From an archaeon (GTDB lineage: Archaea; Nanobdellota; Nanobdellia; Woesearchaeales; UBA9642): a stretch of 64,000 nucleotides of DNA. The stretch spans positions 62,001 through 126,000 of the forward strand of contig JAGVGF010000003.1 in NCBI GenBank assembly GCA_020057295.1. Reading direction: 5' to 3'. Positions 56,814-64,000 of the stretch are shown piece by piece. The position numbers and the translations under genes were made by a program. Positions within the stretch are counted from its first letter, which is position 1; each line of letters starts with the position of its first letter. Under the pieces are notes generated by a model. It saw nothing but the letters and a program-made list of their open reading frames with translations, was not told the DNA's origin and ran no database searches.

Positions 56814-57122
56814 ATGGATAAAAAAACAGGAAATACATGTGATGTTGGTGCTTACTTGAAATGGGGATTCTGGGCAATGATAGTGTTGTTTGTATTAAAC
56901 ATCGGAGTATCGTTTCTTGGACAGCCAGTGATTGGATATGTTGTAGAAGTTTTGTTGTATTTAAGCGCATTATTTGTGTTTGTAACATCTATACTATATC
57001 TTTCACCAAGTAAAGGATTTGCAATACTAGCATTAATATTTAGTAGCATACTATTCCTAGCAATGTTATTAATAGTATTAGGCGTAGTTATGAGTGCAGC
57101 ATCTGCAGGATTAGTAAGATAA
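56814..57122 (+). CDS. Small three-TM membrane protein
   Basis: A 102-aa protein with hydrophobic segments at about 17-35, 40-62 and 70-95. I use the ATG at 56814 behind AAAGGTGATAATT; the track start lies inside mscL. Third gene of a small membrane-protein operon (TM2, MscL-like). No family is recognised. Confidence 0.6.
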   Translation: MDKKTGNTCDVGAYLKWGFWAMIVLFVLNIGVSFLGQPVIGYVVEVLLYLSALFVFVTSILYLSPSKGFAILALIFSSILFLAMLLIVLGVVMSAASAGLVR

Positions 57123-57130
57123 TTCAAGAA

Positions 57131-57150
57131 TTTTTTAATTTTTTTTCTTT
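57131..57150 (+). terminator. T-rich terminator between convergent genes
   Basis: TTTTTTAATTTTTTTTCTTT follows the membrane-protein operon. Confidence 0.5.
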
Positions 57151-57186
57151 ATAATTTTTATTTAATGTCTTAATTTCTAGATTATT

Positions 57187-57525
57187 CTACTTTTTTACTA
57201 TTATAGATCCGATTCTATATATTATTATGAATTCAAAACCCCATAATAGTGGAAGCCATAATGGTATTCCAAGAAATGATGCTGTGTTCCAATATTGAAG
57301 TTTATACAATAAATCTCCACCAACTTCTAGTATTATTCCAACAATTATTCCAATAAGTAATAATAACCATTCTCTCTTATTATGTCTTACTGTAAATGTT
57401 ATTATTATACATGCAAGAAGTATTAATGTAGACCATAATTCGCTCTTCAAGACAGCTAACGTGATAAAGAATATTATTAATAGTATTAACGGGACAATAA
57501 GCTTTTTCCATAAGTCTTTAATCAT
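57187..57525 (-). CDS. Four-TM membrane protein (DUF2878-like guess)
   Basis: A 112-aa protein with about four hydrophobic segments and the C-terminal element GIPLWLPLLWGFEFIIIYR, a pattern seen in small DUF2878-type membrane proteins; this match is from memory and weak. Its ATG overlaps the stop of the glycosyltransferase upstream (ATGA), so the two are coupled. Confidence 0.6.
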   Translation of the reverse strand: MIKDLWKKLIVPLILLIIFFITLAVLKSELWSTLILLACIIITFTVRHNKREWLLLLIGIIVGIILEVGGDLLYKLQYWNTASFLGIPLWLPLLWGFEFIIIYRIGSIIVKK

Positions 57526-58583
57526 TTTGTGACCTCTTTTATGAGTTCTTCAACTTTCAAAATTATTCTGCTATTATCTTCTTTCTTATAATTCTTAAGA
57601 TTGTTATAATATTTTTCATTATGTTTTATGAAATTCTTCAATTTTTTTGTTGTTATAAAGTCGCACATGTCGCCATAACCTAATTCTTTTATTTGCATAG
57701 CATTTAATGTTTGTTCAAATGTTCCCTTGATAGGGATGGATAAAACTGGTTTGTGAAGAGATACTGCTTCACTAATAAAGCTAAATCCTCCGTTTGCTAT
57801 ACATGCTCTGCAATCTTTAAAATCTTTGAAGAATTGATCGTTATTAGTCTTTCTAAACGTGATATTCTTATCAACTTCTTCTTTTTCAAATCCGTAGACC
57901 ACAAATTGTGCCTTTACACTCTTAAGAACTCTGATAAGTTTCTTATTGGTTGAAACAGGAGACATTCCTGTGGTTTGATATACTAGGTAATAGTTTTTTC
58001 TAATGGGATTCATTTCTAATATTTGTTGACGTAATACTGGAGGATAAAGGAAAGTATATTTATGCCTTATCGGAGGATAGAAAAATGTAGTAATAACATG
58101 ATATCCTATATTGCTTGTGAATATTTTAATAAGAGCGTTCATAGTATAGTATGCTTTTTTATGCTTTTTTGGAACATCATACTTTAATTCAGTCATTGCA
58201 TGAATGTTACACACACATATTAACGGGATATTAAATAGGTTAGAAACATTTATAGTCAAATAATCACAATCTGTAACTATTACATCAGGCCTAAATTTTT
58301 TTATTATACTAAATACTGTCTTAAAATTTGAGGATTTACTAAATATTATCTTAGCATTACGTCCTATAGTTTTGTATAATTTTACAGAATTTTTATCATA
58401 TACAAATCTTAAACCTTCAAATGGAGTCACATTTTTAATGTATTTGTTCATAAATTCGCATGATCTTTTACTACCAACTATCACTTTTACATTATACTTT
58501 TTAGATAATGCTTTGATTATAGGTATGCTTCTAGTAGTATGTCCTAGACCATCACCATTTACTGCATATAATATTCTTATCAT
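57522..58583 (-). CDS. Glycosyltransferase, GT-B fold (MJ1255-like)
   Basis: A 353-aa protein with the N-terminal Gly-rich loop AVNGDGLGHTTRSIPII (about 7-23) and C-terminal NGGFSFISEAVSLHKPVLSIP (about 265-285), as in the donor-binding half of MurG-type and GT28-like enzymes. It is similar in layout to archaeal proteins of the MJ1255 family. It probably transfers a nucleotide-activated sugar to a lipid or glycan at the membrane; the acceptor is unknown. It is coupled to the downstream membrane protein. Confidence 0.8.
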   Translation of the reverse strand: MIRILYAVNGDGLGHTTRSIPIIKALSKKYNVKVIVGSKRSCEFMNKYIKNVTPFEGLRFVYDKNSVKLYKTIGRNAKIIFSKSSNFKTVFSIIKKFRPDVIVTDCDYLTINVSNLFNIPLICVCNIHAMTELKYDVPKKHKKAYYTMNALIKIFTSNIGYHVITTFFYPPIRHKYTFLYPPVLRQQILEMNPIRKNYYLVYQTTGMSPVSTNKKLIRVLKSVKAQFVVYGFEKEEVDKNITFRKTNNDQFFKDFKDCRACIANGGFSFISEAVSLHKPVLSIPIKGTFEQTLNAMQIKELGYGDMCDFITTKKLKNFIKHNEKYYNNLKNYKKEDNSRIILKVEELIKEVTK

Positions 58584-58741
58584 TTTTGTTATATTTCTTC
58601 TTTAGCTTTGTATTTAATAAAGTTTATTGATTTATCCCGTAGTTTTTTAAAATAACTTACTTATTTATTGAGTGTATTTTTTAGAGTAGCATTTTATTTA
58701 TCTTTCACTAAATTTATTAAGTAAAAGTTATTTATAATGAC

Positions 58742-59923
58742 ATGCGAATAGCAATATTTACTGATGCATTCCTTCCGATGGGTGGAGGAATTGTAGTCTA
58801 TGTTAAAAGTGTAGCTACAAAACTTGCCCAAAGAGGACATAAGATATTCATATTCGCTCCGAAATCAGACAAAAATTTTAGGATGCCTAAACTTCATAAG
58901 AATATTAGTGTTATACAGCATCGTGGCATGAAAATGTTCTTTTATCCAGATTTTAAGTTAACTTCAATTCTAACTATAAATGATATAATGACATTTAAGA
59001 AATTAAAAATAGATTTAGTGTTCTTTCAATCACCATTTAGTATAGGTTTAAAAGGTATTTTACTTTCTAAAATTTTCAAAAAGCCATTAATCGGAGTATT
59101 TCATACTAGAATTGATACTCCAGATTATTTGTCCAATGTAAAAATTTTCTCCAAGAATAAAAAAATTTTGAAAATTGCAAGGTTATATGTTTACTCTTAT
59201 TATAATCAATCTGATCTAATATTGAGTCCTTCAAAAGATATTAAAGATGAATTATTAAAAAATAATATTAAAAGACCTGTTGTAGTAATAAACAATTTTA
59301 TCGATGATAGTTTATTATCTGATAAAGATAGCAATATCTCTATTCATCCGAATTCTTTCGTATATCTTGGAAGAATCTCTATAGAGAAAAATCTTCCTTG
59401 TTTGCTTAAAGGATTCAAAATAGTTTTACACAAAAGGCCAAGTTCGCATTTTTATTTTGTTGGTAGAGGACCTTATGTCGATAAATTAAAACATCTAATA
59501 TTACAAAACAGTCTTTCAAAGAATGTTCATATAATTGGTCCGATTGACAATAGTGTGGTTTTAGGAACAAATTTTTTAACTAAGTTTAAAGCATTTGTTA
59601 CAATGAGCAATAGTGAAGTCCAACCGCTTAGTATTTTAGAAGCAATGTTTAAAGGCGTCCCTATAATTGGTCCGGATTCTGCAGGAGTTAGAGAATTGAT
59701 AGCAAATAATGGTTTACTCGTCAAGAAAAACTCTCCTCAAGAATTATCAAAAGCGATGATAAAGATACTTGAGAACGAGAAATTACGTTTAGAATTATCA
59801 AAAAATTCAATTATTTATTCTAAAAATTTCACTTCAAAAAAGATTATCTATGATTTAGAAAAGTTATTTAATAAACAACTCAAACGCCAACCAGGCGAAT
59901 TAAATATAGAAATAGTTTCATAG
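58742..59923 (+). CDS. Glycosyltransferase family 4
   Basis: A 393-aa GT-B enzyme: N-terminal MRIAIFTDAFLPMGGGIVVYV, mid-protein VYLGRISIEKNLPCLLKGF (about 203) starting the donor-binding half, and MSNSEVQPLSILEAMFKGVPIIG (about 285), the E-x7-E region of GT4. Related enzymes glucosylate diacylglycerols. The start is leaderless (AATTTATTA about 27 nt upstream). It is divergent from the other glycosyltransferase and convergent with the flippase-like gene, suggesting a surface glycan or glycolipid cluster. Confidence 0.86.
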   Translation: MRIAIFTDAFLPMGGGIVVYVKSVATKLAQRGHKIFIFAPKSDKNFRMPKLHKNISVIQHRGMKMFFYPDFKLTSILTINDIMTFKKLKIDLVFFQSPFSIGLKGILLSKIFKKPLIGVFHTRIDTPDYLSNVKIFSKNKKILKIARLYVYSYYNQSDLILSPSKDIKDELLKNNIKRPVVVINNFIDDSLLSDKDSNISIHPNSFVYLGRISIEKNLPCLLKGFKIVLHKRPSSHFYFVGRGPYVDKLKHLILQNSLSKNVHIIGPIDNSVVLGTNFLTKFKAFVTMSNSEVQPLSILEAMFKGVPIIGPDSAGVRELIANNGLLVKKNSPQELSKAMIKILENEKLRLELSKNSIIYSKNFTSKKIIYDLEKLFNKQLKRQPGELNIEIVS

Positions 59924-59929
59924 ATACGT

Positions 59930-60961
59930 TTATGGCGCTACTTTTTTTGAATGGTATTTACGTTTTATAGTTGTTTTAACGTCAAATCCGAATGTTGCTA
60001 ATAATAATAGTCCTACTAGCGCCCACAAAAAATCTTTCATTCTTACAAGGAATGCGAGTGCAACACCTGCACTGCCCGCAAGTCCTATAATTCTAAATGC
60101 AGATACCTGTCCTGCTTCTAATACTCCTACCGCCATTGGTACGGGGAATAATATCGCAAGTCCGATGAATGTTATTACAAAGAATAATTGTATGAATCCC
60201 ATGTCTAATCCTAACAGTGTTGTTGCTATTTTGTATTCTACAAACATTACAGCCCAACTTAACAGCGTTATTAATATAGTATATAGGAAAGTTTTTTTGT
60301 CATGTCTATAGAATTGTATCATTATTAATTCTATCTCTTCTATTTTTTTCTCAAGATTTAATATGGTCTTATTTTTAGTATTTTCTAACTTAAAGAATCT
60401 GAATATGTGTAGAAAGAAATGTTTGTCATTCAACATCTGATAATAAAACAATATAACTATAGCTAAAAATATTATTCCTCCCATAGTCATGTATATTCCC
60501 GCATCTTGAGGCACAGCATATTGTACACTAACAAGCAGCGCTCCTATAATAAATAATATTCCGCATGTTGTTGTGTCTATAATTTTATCAATCATTACAG
60601 TGCTTAATCCTTCCGTAAATTCTACATTGTGTTTTCCAAGCAATGCTGCCTGTGTCGGTTCTCCACCAACTCTTGGTCCGGGTGTGAAGAAATTAATTCC
60701 TTGACCAATAATTCTATAGATATATAACCTGAAGAAGTTTATTTTGTGACCTCGTGATCTTAATATAATATCCCATCGCCATGTTAACACAGCGAATAAA
60801 ATCATTATAGTGAAGGAGTATGCTACTAGTAACCATCCGTTAAAGTTTGAATAGAAACCTATAATATTATTTATACCATACTCTTTGATTATAATATATG
60901 TAGCAATAAGTCCCAATACTAAGAAGAATCCTACAAAAAAATTTCTCCATGACCATTTCAT
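59930..60961 (-). CDS. LPG synthase TM-domain (UPF0104/AglD-like) membrane protein
   Basis: A 343-aa protein with about eight TM helices, the conserved RIIGQGINFFTPGPRVGGEPTQA (about 84-106) and AVGVLEAGQVSAFRIIGL (about 276) of the lysylphosphatidylglycerol synthase TM family. Archaeal relatives take part in lipid-linked glycan assembly. No catalytic MprF domain is present. Context with two glycosyltransferases fits a glycolipid pathway. Confidence 0.82.
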   Translation of the reverse strand: MKWSWRNFFVGFFLVLGLIATYIIIKEYGINNIIGFYSNFNGWLLVAYSFTIMILFAVLTWRWDIILRSRGHKINFFRLYIYRIIGQGINFFTPGPRVGGEPTQAALLGKHNVEFTEGLSTVMIDKIIDTTTCGILFIIGALLVSVQYAVPQDAGIYMTMGGIIFLAIVILFYYQMLNDKHFFLHIFRFFKLENTKNKTILNLEKKIEEIELIMIQFYRHDKKTFLYTILITLLSWAVMFVEYKIATTLLGLDMGFIQLFFVITFIGLAILFPVPMAVGVLEAGQVSAFRIIGLAGSAGVALAFLVRMKDFLWALVGLLLLATFGFDVKTTIKRKYHSKKVAP

Positions 60962-61047
60962 ACAATAAGACTAAAGTAAAAAGGTCTTTAAAAAGATAGT
61001 TGTTTTGGGAGTTAATAATCTCTTTTTGTGATAATTATTTCCTATCT

Positions 61048-61212
61048 TCAGTATTTTCGTTTAAAACCGCCATTTATTGAGCCAACAAAAATAGCTATGG
61101 ATTCTGGAGGTTCGCCTTTTGATTTCATGCCTTGGGCAGTAGAAACATCATCAGTTATAGTTAAGGGCTTTCCATCTCCGCTAGTGTCCCATACAAGATA
61201 TAGTTCTGTCAA
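61048..61212 (-). CDS. 54-aa small protein
   Basis: TTG at 61212 is placed right after GGAAGGTGATTAT, a clear ribosome site, giving 54 aa (MTELYLVWDTSGDG...). The track's ATG at 61230 lies before that site. The sequence reads as a small globular domain (DTSGDGKPLTITDD; IAIFVGSINGGF). The opposite-strand ORF at 61028 is its shadow. Function unknown. Confidence 0.55.
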   Translation of the reverse strand: MTELYLVWDTSGDGKPLTITDDVSTAQGMKSKGEPPESIAIFVGSINGGFKRKY

Positions 61213-61272
61213 AATAATCACCTTCCACAATGTGTTATGTATACTTTTAGCATATATTATTTAAAAATATTA

Positions 61273-61325
61273 CGGGCGTGATGTTCAGTCACTACGTTCG
61301 GAACATCAGCCGTTCGTTTCACTAC
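61273..61325. repeat. Partial duplication of the tRNA-Arg 3' end with hairpin
   Basis: CGGGCGTGATG at 61273-61283 repeats the last bases of the tRNA gene (61326-61336) 53 bp away. Between the copies is GATGTTC / GAACATC, a perfect 7-bp stem whose loop holds TCACTACGTTCG, the 12-mer also present at 4867. This resembles a small inserted element with a target duplication, or an old attachment site. Confidence 0.5.
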
Positions 61326-61400
61326 CGGGCGTGATGGGATTTGAACCCACGACCTAAGCATTAGGAGTGCTTCGCGCTATCCAAGCTGCGCTACGCGCCC
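61326..61400 (-). tRNA. tRNA-Arg (anticodon CCT)
   Basis: Folds as a full cloverleaf on the minus strand: acceptor GGGCGCG / CACGCCC, D-arm GCGC-AGCTTGGATA-GCGC, anticodon arm AAGCA-CTCCTAA-TGCTT, T-arm GTGGG-TTCAAAT-CCCAT. The anticodon CCT reads AGG (Arg). The discriminator is G; CCA is not encoded. The acceptor has one C-A mismatch (C6-A67). A TTTTTAAAAG box lies about 25 nt upstream. Confidence 0.93.
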
Positions 61401-61440
61401 ACTTTCTTAGAATGGATAGAGCTTTTAAAAAGTTTTAGAA

Positions 61441-61599
61441 TTAAATTTTTGCTATTTCAAATAGCTTTCTACTTTTTATTCTCATAAAAACTTTGCCACC
61501 TATCTTTTCTATTTGTCTATGAGTGTATATTCCATTCTCTACACGGATGTAATTCTCTACCTCTGTAGTGCCATCTCTGACAGTTTTGATAATTTCCAT
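61441..61599 (-). CDS. 52-aa small protein, missed by the ORF track
   Basis: ATG at 61599 follows GTTGGGGGACAAATT, the same strong GGGGG ribosome site as other genes here; 52 codons end in TAA at 61441. The protein (MEIIKTVRDGTTEVENYIRV...) looks like a small beta-alpha domain with a basic C-terminal half (MRIKSRKLFEIAKI). A TTTATATA box about 45-50 nt upstream is shared with the divergent promoter region. Function unknown. Confidence 0.55.
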   Translation of the reverse strand: MEIIKTVRDGTTEVENYIRVENGIYTHRQIEKIGGKVFMRIKSRKLFEIAKI

Positions 61600-61771
61600 A
61601 ATTTGTCCCCCAACGAATTAATAGTGTATACTATAGTTAGACCTATATAAACTTTTAGTGTATTTGTATAGTGAATACTTTAAGACGAGAAACAATATAC
61701 ATTATAGTATACCAATACCGATAAATATATAAAGAATCTTGCCCTAACTTGTCTTATTGTGGGGGTAAATT
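61600..61771. promoter_or_regulatory. Divergent promoter region with inverted repeats
   Basis: It serves the 52-aa gene (minus) and the winged-helix gene (plus; TATA AATATATAAAG at about 61725). GTATACTATA (61626-61635) and TATAGTATAC (61703-61712) form a 10-bp inverted repeat across it, with TAGTGTAT elements between. The motif differs in spacing from the NAD operators. A shared regulator is plausible, perhaps the winged-helix protein itself. Confidence 0.45.
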
Positions 61772-62053
61772 ATGGGTATCTTAGATGGTACTGAGTTTGA
61801 TGATGTAGTTAGGCTTCAGAAGCAACTTGCTTCAAGTATGCTTGACGATTTCGAACTAGATTCCAAAATAAAAATATTAACCATAATCGACGAAATAGCA
61901 GGCCCAGGCAGAAAAAAGATTCACACAGAAAAATTACTCATTGAAGCTGAAAATCGCGGAATGAGTGAATTCGAAGTAACTTCTATTATAGAAAAGTTAA
62001 AACGTGACGGTCTAGTAATCGAACCACAACCAGGATATTTACAAAAATATTAA
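61772..62053 (+). CDS. Small winged-helix protein resembling the MCM C-terminal domain
   Basis: A 93-aa protein: an N-terminal helical part (1-28) and a winged helix (about 30-93) with KLLIEAENRGMSEFEVTSIIEKLKRDGLVIEPQPGYLQKY-like pattern: a helix-turn-helix followed by a wing ending in PGYL, as at the end of archaeal MCM helicases. The ATG follows GTGGGGGTAAATT. It may be a stand-alone MCM-tail homolog or an ordinary transcription factor. Confidence 0.65.
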   Translation: MGILDGTEFDDVVRLQKQLASSMLDDFELDSKIKILTIIDEIAGPGRKKIHTEKLLIEAENRGMSEFEVTSIIEKLKRDGLVIEPQPGYLQKY

Positions 62054-62064
62054 GCGAGTTTCTC

Positions 62065-62487
62065 ATGAAAGATTACTCTAAATTGATTTTAGAAGCAAAG
62101 AAAGCCAGAGAAAAATCTTATTCACCATATTCTAAATACAAAGTTGGCGCAGCATTACTCGCAAAAAACGGAAAAATATATGCGGGAACAAATATTGAAA
62201 ATGCAATATATCGGGGGACACACGCTGAAAAATTTGCTCTAGATACAGCTGTTTTTAACAGCGAGAGAGAATTCGAAGCTATTGCCATTGTTTCAGCAGG
62301 TGAAGATCCAGCACGTCCTTGTGGGCAATGTCTTCAAGATTTGACGGAATTCGATATCGATGGTAGAGGATCATTAATAGTAATAGTTGCAAATCTTAAA
62401 GGAAAAATAATAACATTTACGCTTGCAGAATTATTACCTCAAAGATTTGGACCAAAAAATCTCGGCATAGATGTAAAAAAATATTAA
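62065..62487 (+). CDS. cdd: Cytidine deaminase
   Basis: A 140-aa enzyme deaminating cytidine/deoxycytidine. SPYSKYKVGAAL (about 20), NIENAIYRGTHAEKFAL (about 46; the HAE zinc/catalytic site) and PARPCGQCLQDL (about 86; PCxxC) are diagnostic. It is the tetrameric short form. It starts 11 nt after the winged-helix gene, so the two may be co-transcribed. Confidence 0.93.
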   Translation: MKDYSKLILEAKKAREKSYSPYSKYKVGAALLAKNGKIYAGTNIENAIYRGTHAEKFALDTAVFNSEREFEAIAIVSAGEDPARPCGQCLQDLTEFDIDGRGSLIVIVANLKGKIITFTLAELLPQRFGPKNLGIDVKKY

Positions 62488-62489
62488 TT

Positions 62490-64000
62490 CTACTCAAAAT
62501 TAAATTTCTCCATTAGTCTCTTTTTTACTGTAAATGTCACAATTAAGTAAATAGATACTATTCCAAATATTGTTGCGATATAATACCACGGTAATGGCTC
62601 AAATCCGAAGAATTTTCCTATTGGCAGCATAGTTATACTAAGTCCTGTTAACACAACAAGTACTGTAGTAAATATCAATGCCTTGCTTGGTCTGCTTTGT
62701 ATAAATGGTATTTTGTTAGTTCTTATTATATGTACTACTAATATTTGTGTAAACATAGATTCTATAAACCATGCTGTCTGAAATGCTGGTATAGTTGCTT
62801 TAAAGATTAAATACATCACAATAAATGTTGTAAAATCAAATATAGAGCTTATCGGACCCATAAATATCATATATCTTTTTATTGATTCAATATTCCAAGG
62901 TCTCGGTTTTTTGAGATATTCATCATCGACATTATCTGTCGGTATAGATAGTTGTGAAATATCATACATAAAATTATTTAATATTAGTTGTATTGGTAAC
63001 ATTGGAAGAAAAGGAAGAAATAGGCTCGCGCCAGCTAAACTAAACATATTACCAAAATTACTGCTCGCACCCATTCTGATATATTTTACTAAATTGCAAA
63101 ATACTTTACGCCCATCAATGATTCCGTCTTTTAATACCATTAAATTTTTGTTTAATAATATTATTCCTGCAGATTCTTTAGCAATATCTACTCCGTTATT
63201 TACACTTATGCCAACATCTGCCTTTTTTAATGTTGGCGCATCGTTAATTCCATCTCCTAGAAATCCTACCGTATGTCCATTCTTTTGTAATGCTTCAACA
63301 ACTCTCTCTTTCTGCAATGGTGCAACTCTAGTGAATACTGAAACATTTTCTACTAACGCACGCAATTCTGCATCGTTTAATTTATCAATATTTGCGCCCG
63401 TAGTATATCCTTTAATCTTTAATCCTAATTCAGTGCATATTTTTCTAGTTACTAATTCGTTATCTCCTGTTAATATTTTTACTTCCACACCCAGTTCATT
63501 TAATGCATTAATAGCATTTCTGGCGTCATGTTTTGGAGGGTCTAAGAATGCTAAATATCCTTTGAATACTAAATTAGTTTCATCTTTAAAAGTATAATTC
63601 CCTTGCTTCTTTATAGGCTTATATGCTACTGCAAGTACCCGGAAACCGTCAGCACTTAATTTTTCATATTCTATATTTGCTTTTGATAATGCACCTTTAT
63701 TAATTTTGTAAGTTCGATTATTTATTTCATATTTAGTACATCTACTCAATATTTCCTCTGGGGCTCCTTTAGATATTATAACTAAACCTTTATGCTCCTC
63801 AGATTCTATGTCTGCTACTATGGACATCATTTTTCTTGTAAAATCAAAGGGTATCTCATCAATTTTTTTAATATTTTTGAATGTTATATGTTCATGTCTT
63901 AACACTGCTTCATCCATAACATTTCGTAATCCTGTCTGATAGAAGCTATTAATGAATCCGTATTTCATTACAGTATAATCTTCGCTTCCATTAATGTCTG
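62490..64000 (-). CDS. MgtA-type P-type ATPase, N-terminal part outside window
   Basis: The frame stays open past the track's Met (63968) to the window end, reading DINGSEDYTV, so this is the C-terminal ~500 residues of a larger P3-type magnesium-importing ATPase. SFYQTGLRNVMDEAVL, ISKGAPEEIL (nucleotide-binding domain), ILTGDNELVTRKI, GDGINDAPTLKKADVGISV (hinge) and six C-terminal TM helices are present; the DKTGT site lies beyond the edge. Import of Mg2+ is the usual role; a Ca2+ pump is less likely. Confidence 0.85.
   Translation of the reverse strand, partial: DINGSEDYTVMKYGFINSFYQTGLRNVMDEAVLRHEHITFKNIKKIDEIPFDFTRKMMSIVADIESEEHKGLVIISKGAPEEILSRCTKYEINNRTYKINKGALSKANIEYEKLSADGFRVLAVAYKPIKKQGNYTFKDETNLVFKGYLAFLDPPKHDARNAINALNELGVEVKILTGDNELVTRKICTELGLKIKGYTTGANIDKLNDAELRALVENVSVFTRVAPLQKERVVEALQKNGHTVGFLGDGINDAPTLKKADVGISVNNGVDIAKESAGIILLNKNLMVLKDGIIDGRKVFCNLVKYIRMGASSNFGNMFSLAGASLFLPFLPMLPIQLILNNFMYDISQLSIPTDNVDDEYLKKPRPWNIESIKRYMIFMGPISSIFDFTTFIVMYLIFKATIPAFQTAWFIESMFTQILVVHIIRTNKIPFIQSRPSKALIFTTVLVVLTGLSITMLPIGKFFGFEPLPWYYIATIFGIVSIYLIVTFTVKKRLMEKFNFE

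Noticed and set aside
61028-61264. 78-aa plus-strand ORF
   Set aside because: Lies antisense to the 54-aa gene, which has a clear ribosome site; the plus frame has no promoter-start pairing.
61621-61680. TAGTGT elements as further NrtR operators
   Set aside because: Half-sites lack the N7-spaced ACACTA partner seen in the NAD operators; a different regulator is more likely.
62911-63597. 228-aa plus-strand ORF
   Set aside because: Antisense to conserved MgtA-type motifs; composition typical of a shadow frame.

Overview
The window is an AT-rich, densely packed archaeal chromosome segment. Archaeal identity rests on several core genes: PCNA (5037), archaeal RNase J (523), RNase P subunit Rpp21 (18053), stand-alone Bud32 (22111), deoxyhypusine synthase (27200, minus), a two-domain CDC48 ATPase (30501), and both subunits of the archaeal GatDE amidotransferase (33135, 43584). 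Many small membrane proteins and orphan genes, together with bacterial-type enzymes (class I GAPDH, NadD, NrtR, PurN), suggest a DPANN-like lineage such as Woesearchaeota or Pacearchaeota. That placement is inference and was not tested. Two start styles coexist: leaderless genes with a TATA box about 24-27 nt before ATG, often starting ATGCG, and genes with a GGTG or GGGGG ribosome binding site. Several starts in the ORF track were trimmed on this basis.

Region 1-7.5 kb holds information-processing and repair genes: RNase J, an HD hydrolase, oligoendopeptidase F, PCNA, a Tag-type glycosylase, and a Kazal-domain lipoprotein. Region 7.5-13.4 kb is a copper island. It contains a two-TM winged-helix protein with a Cys/His/Met external loop (candidate copper sensor), an anchored protein with a duplicated MacB-like module, CopZ, CopA, a Met-rich glycine-zipper membrane protein, and two thiolate-type cupredoxins, one of them fused through a TM helix to a cytoplasmic C2H2 zinc finger. 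Region 13.4-18.4 kb carries GAPDH, an SDR, a coiled-coil protein, a MutT-like protein and Rpp21. Region 18.4-22.05 kb is a tight seven-gene operon of unrecognised genes, including a 57-aa gene absent from the ORF track. Region 22.1-34.4 kb has Bud32, a secreted Lon-like S16 protease, PurA, deoxyhypusine synthase, an insertion-bearing CDC48 and GatD.

Region 34.4-43.6 kb is an NAD salvage island: PncB, PncA, NadE, a radical SAM MiaB-like protein, a NadD-Nudix fusion, NadK and a deoxyribosyltransferase-like protein. Divergent to it lie a NadM-like/methyltransferase fusion and an NrtR-type regulator. Five copies of a 23-bp palindrome, CTTAGTGT-N7-ACACTAAG, sit before pncB (three), before pncA (one) and at the nrtR promoter (one). 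This looks like a complete NrtR regulon.

Region 43.6-56.1 kb holds GatE, an EamA transporter, a TrmA/RumA-type methyltransferase and a purine operon (purSL, purQ, an extended purM-like gene, purN, purB). Region 56.2-64 kb has small membrane proteins (TM2, MscL-like), a glycosyltransferase/flippase cluster, tRNA-Arg(CCT) with a repeat of its 3' end beside it, a divergent promoter region with inverted repeats, an MCM-tail-like winged helix, cytidine deaminase, and the C-terminal part of an MgtA-type P-ATPase cut by the window end. I saw no CRISPR array, rRNA, transposase or recognisable phage genes.
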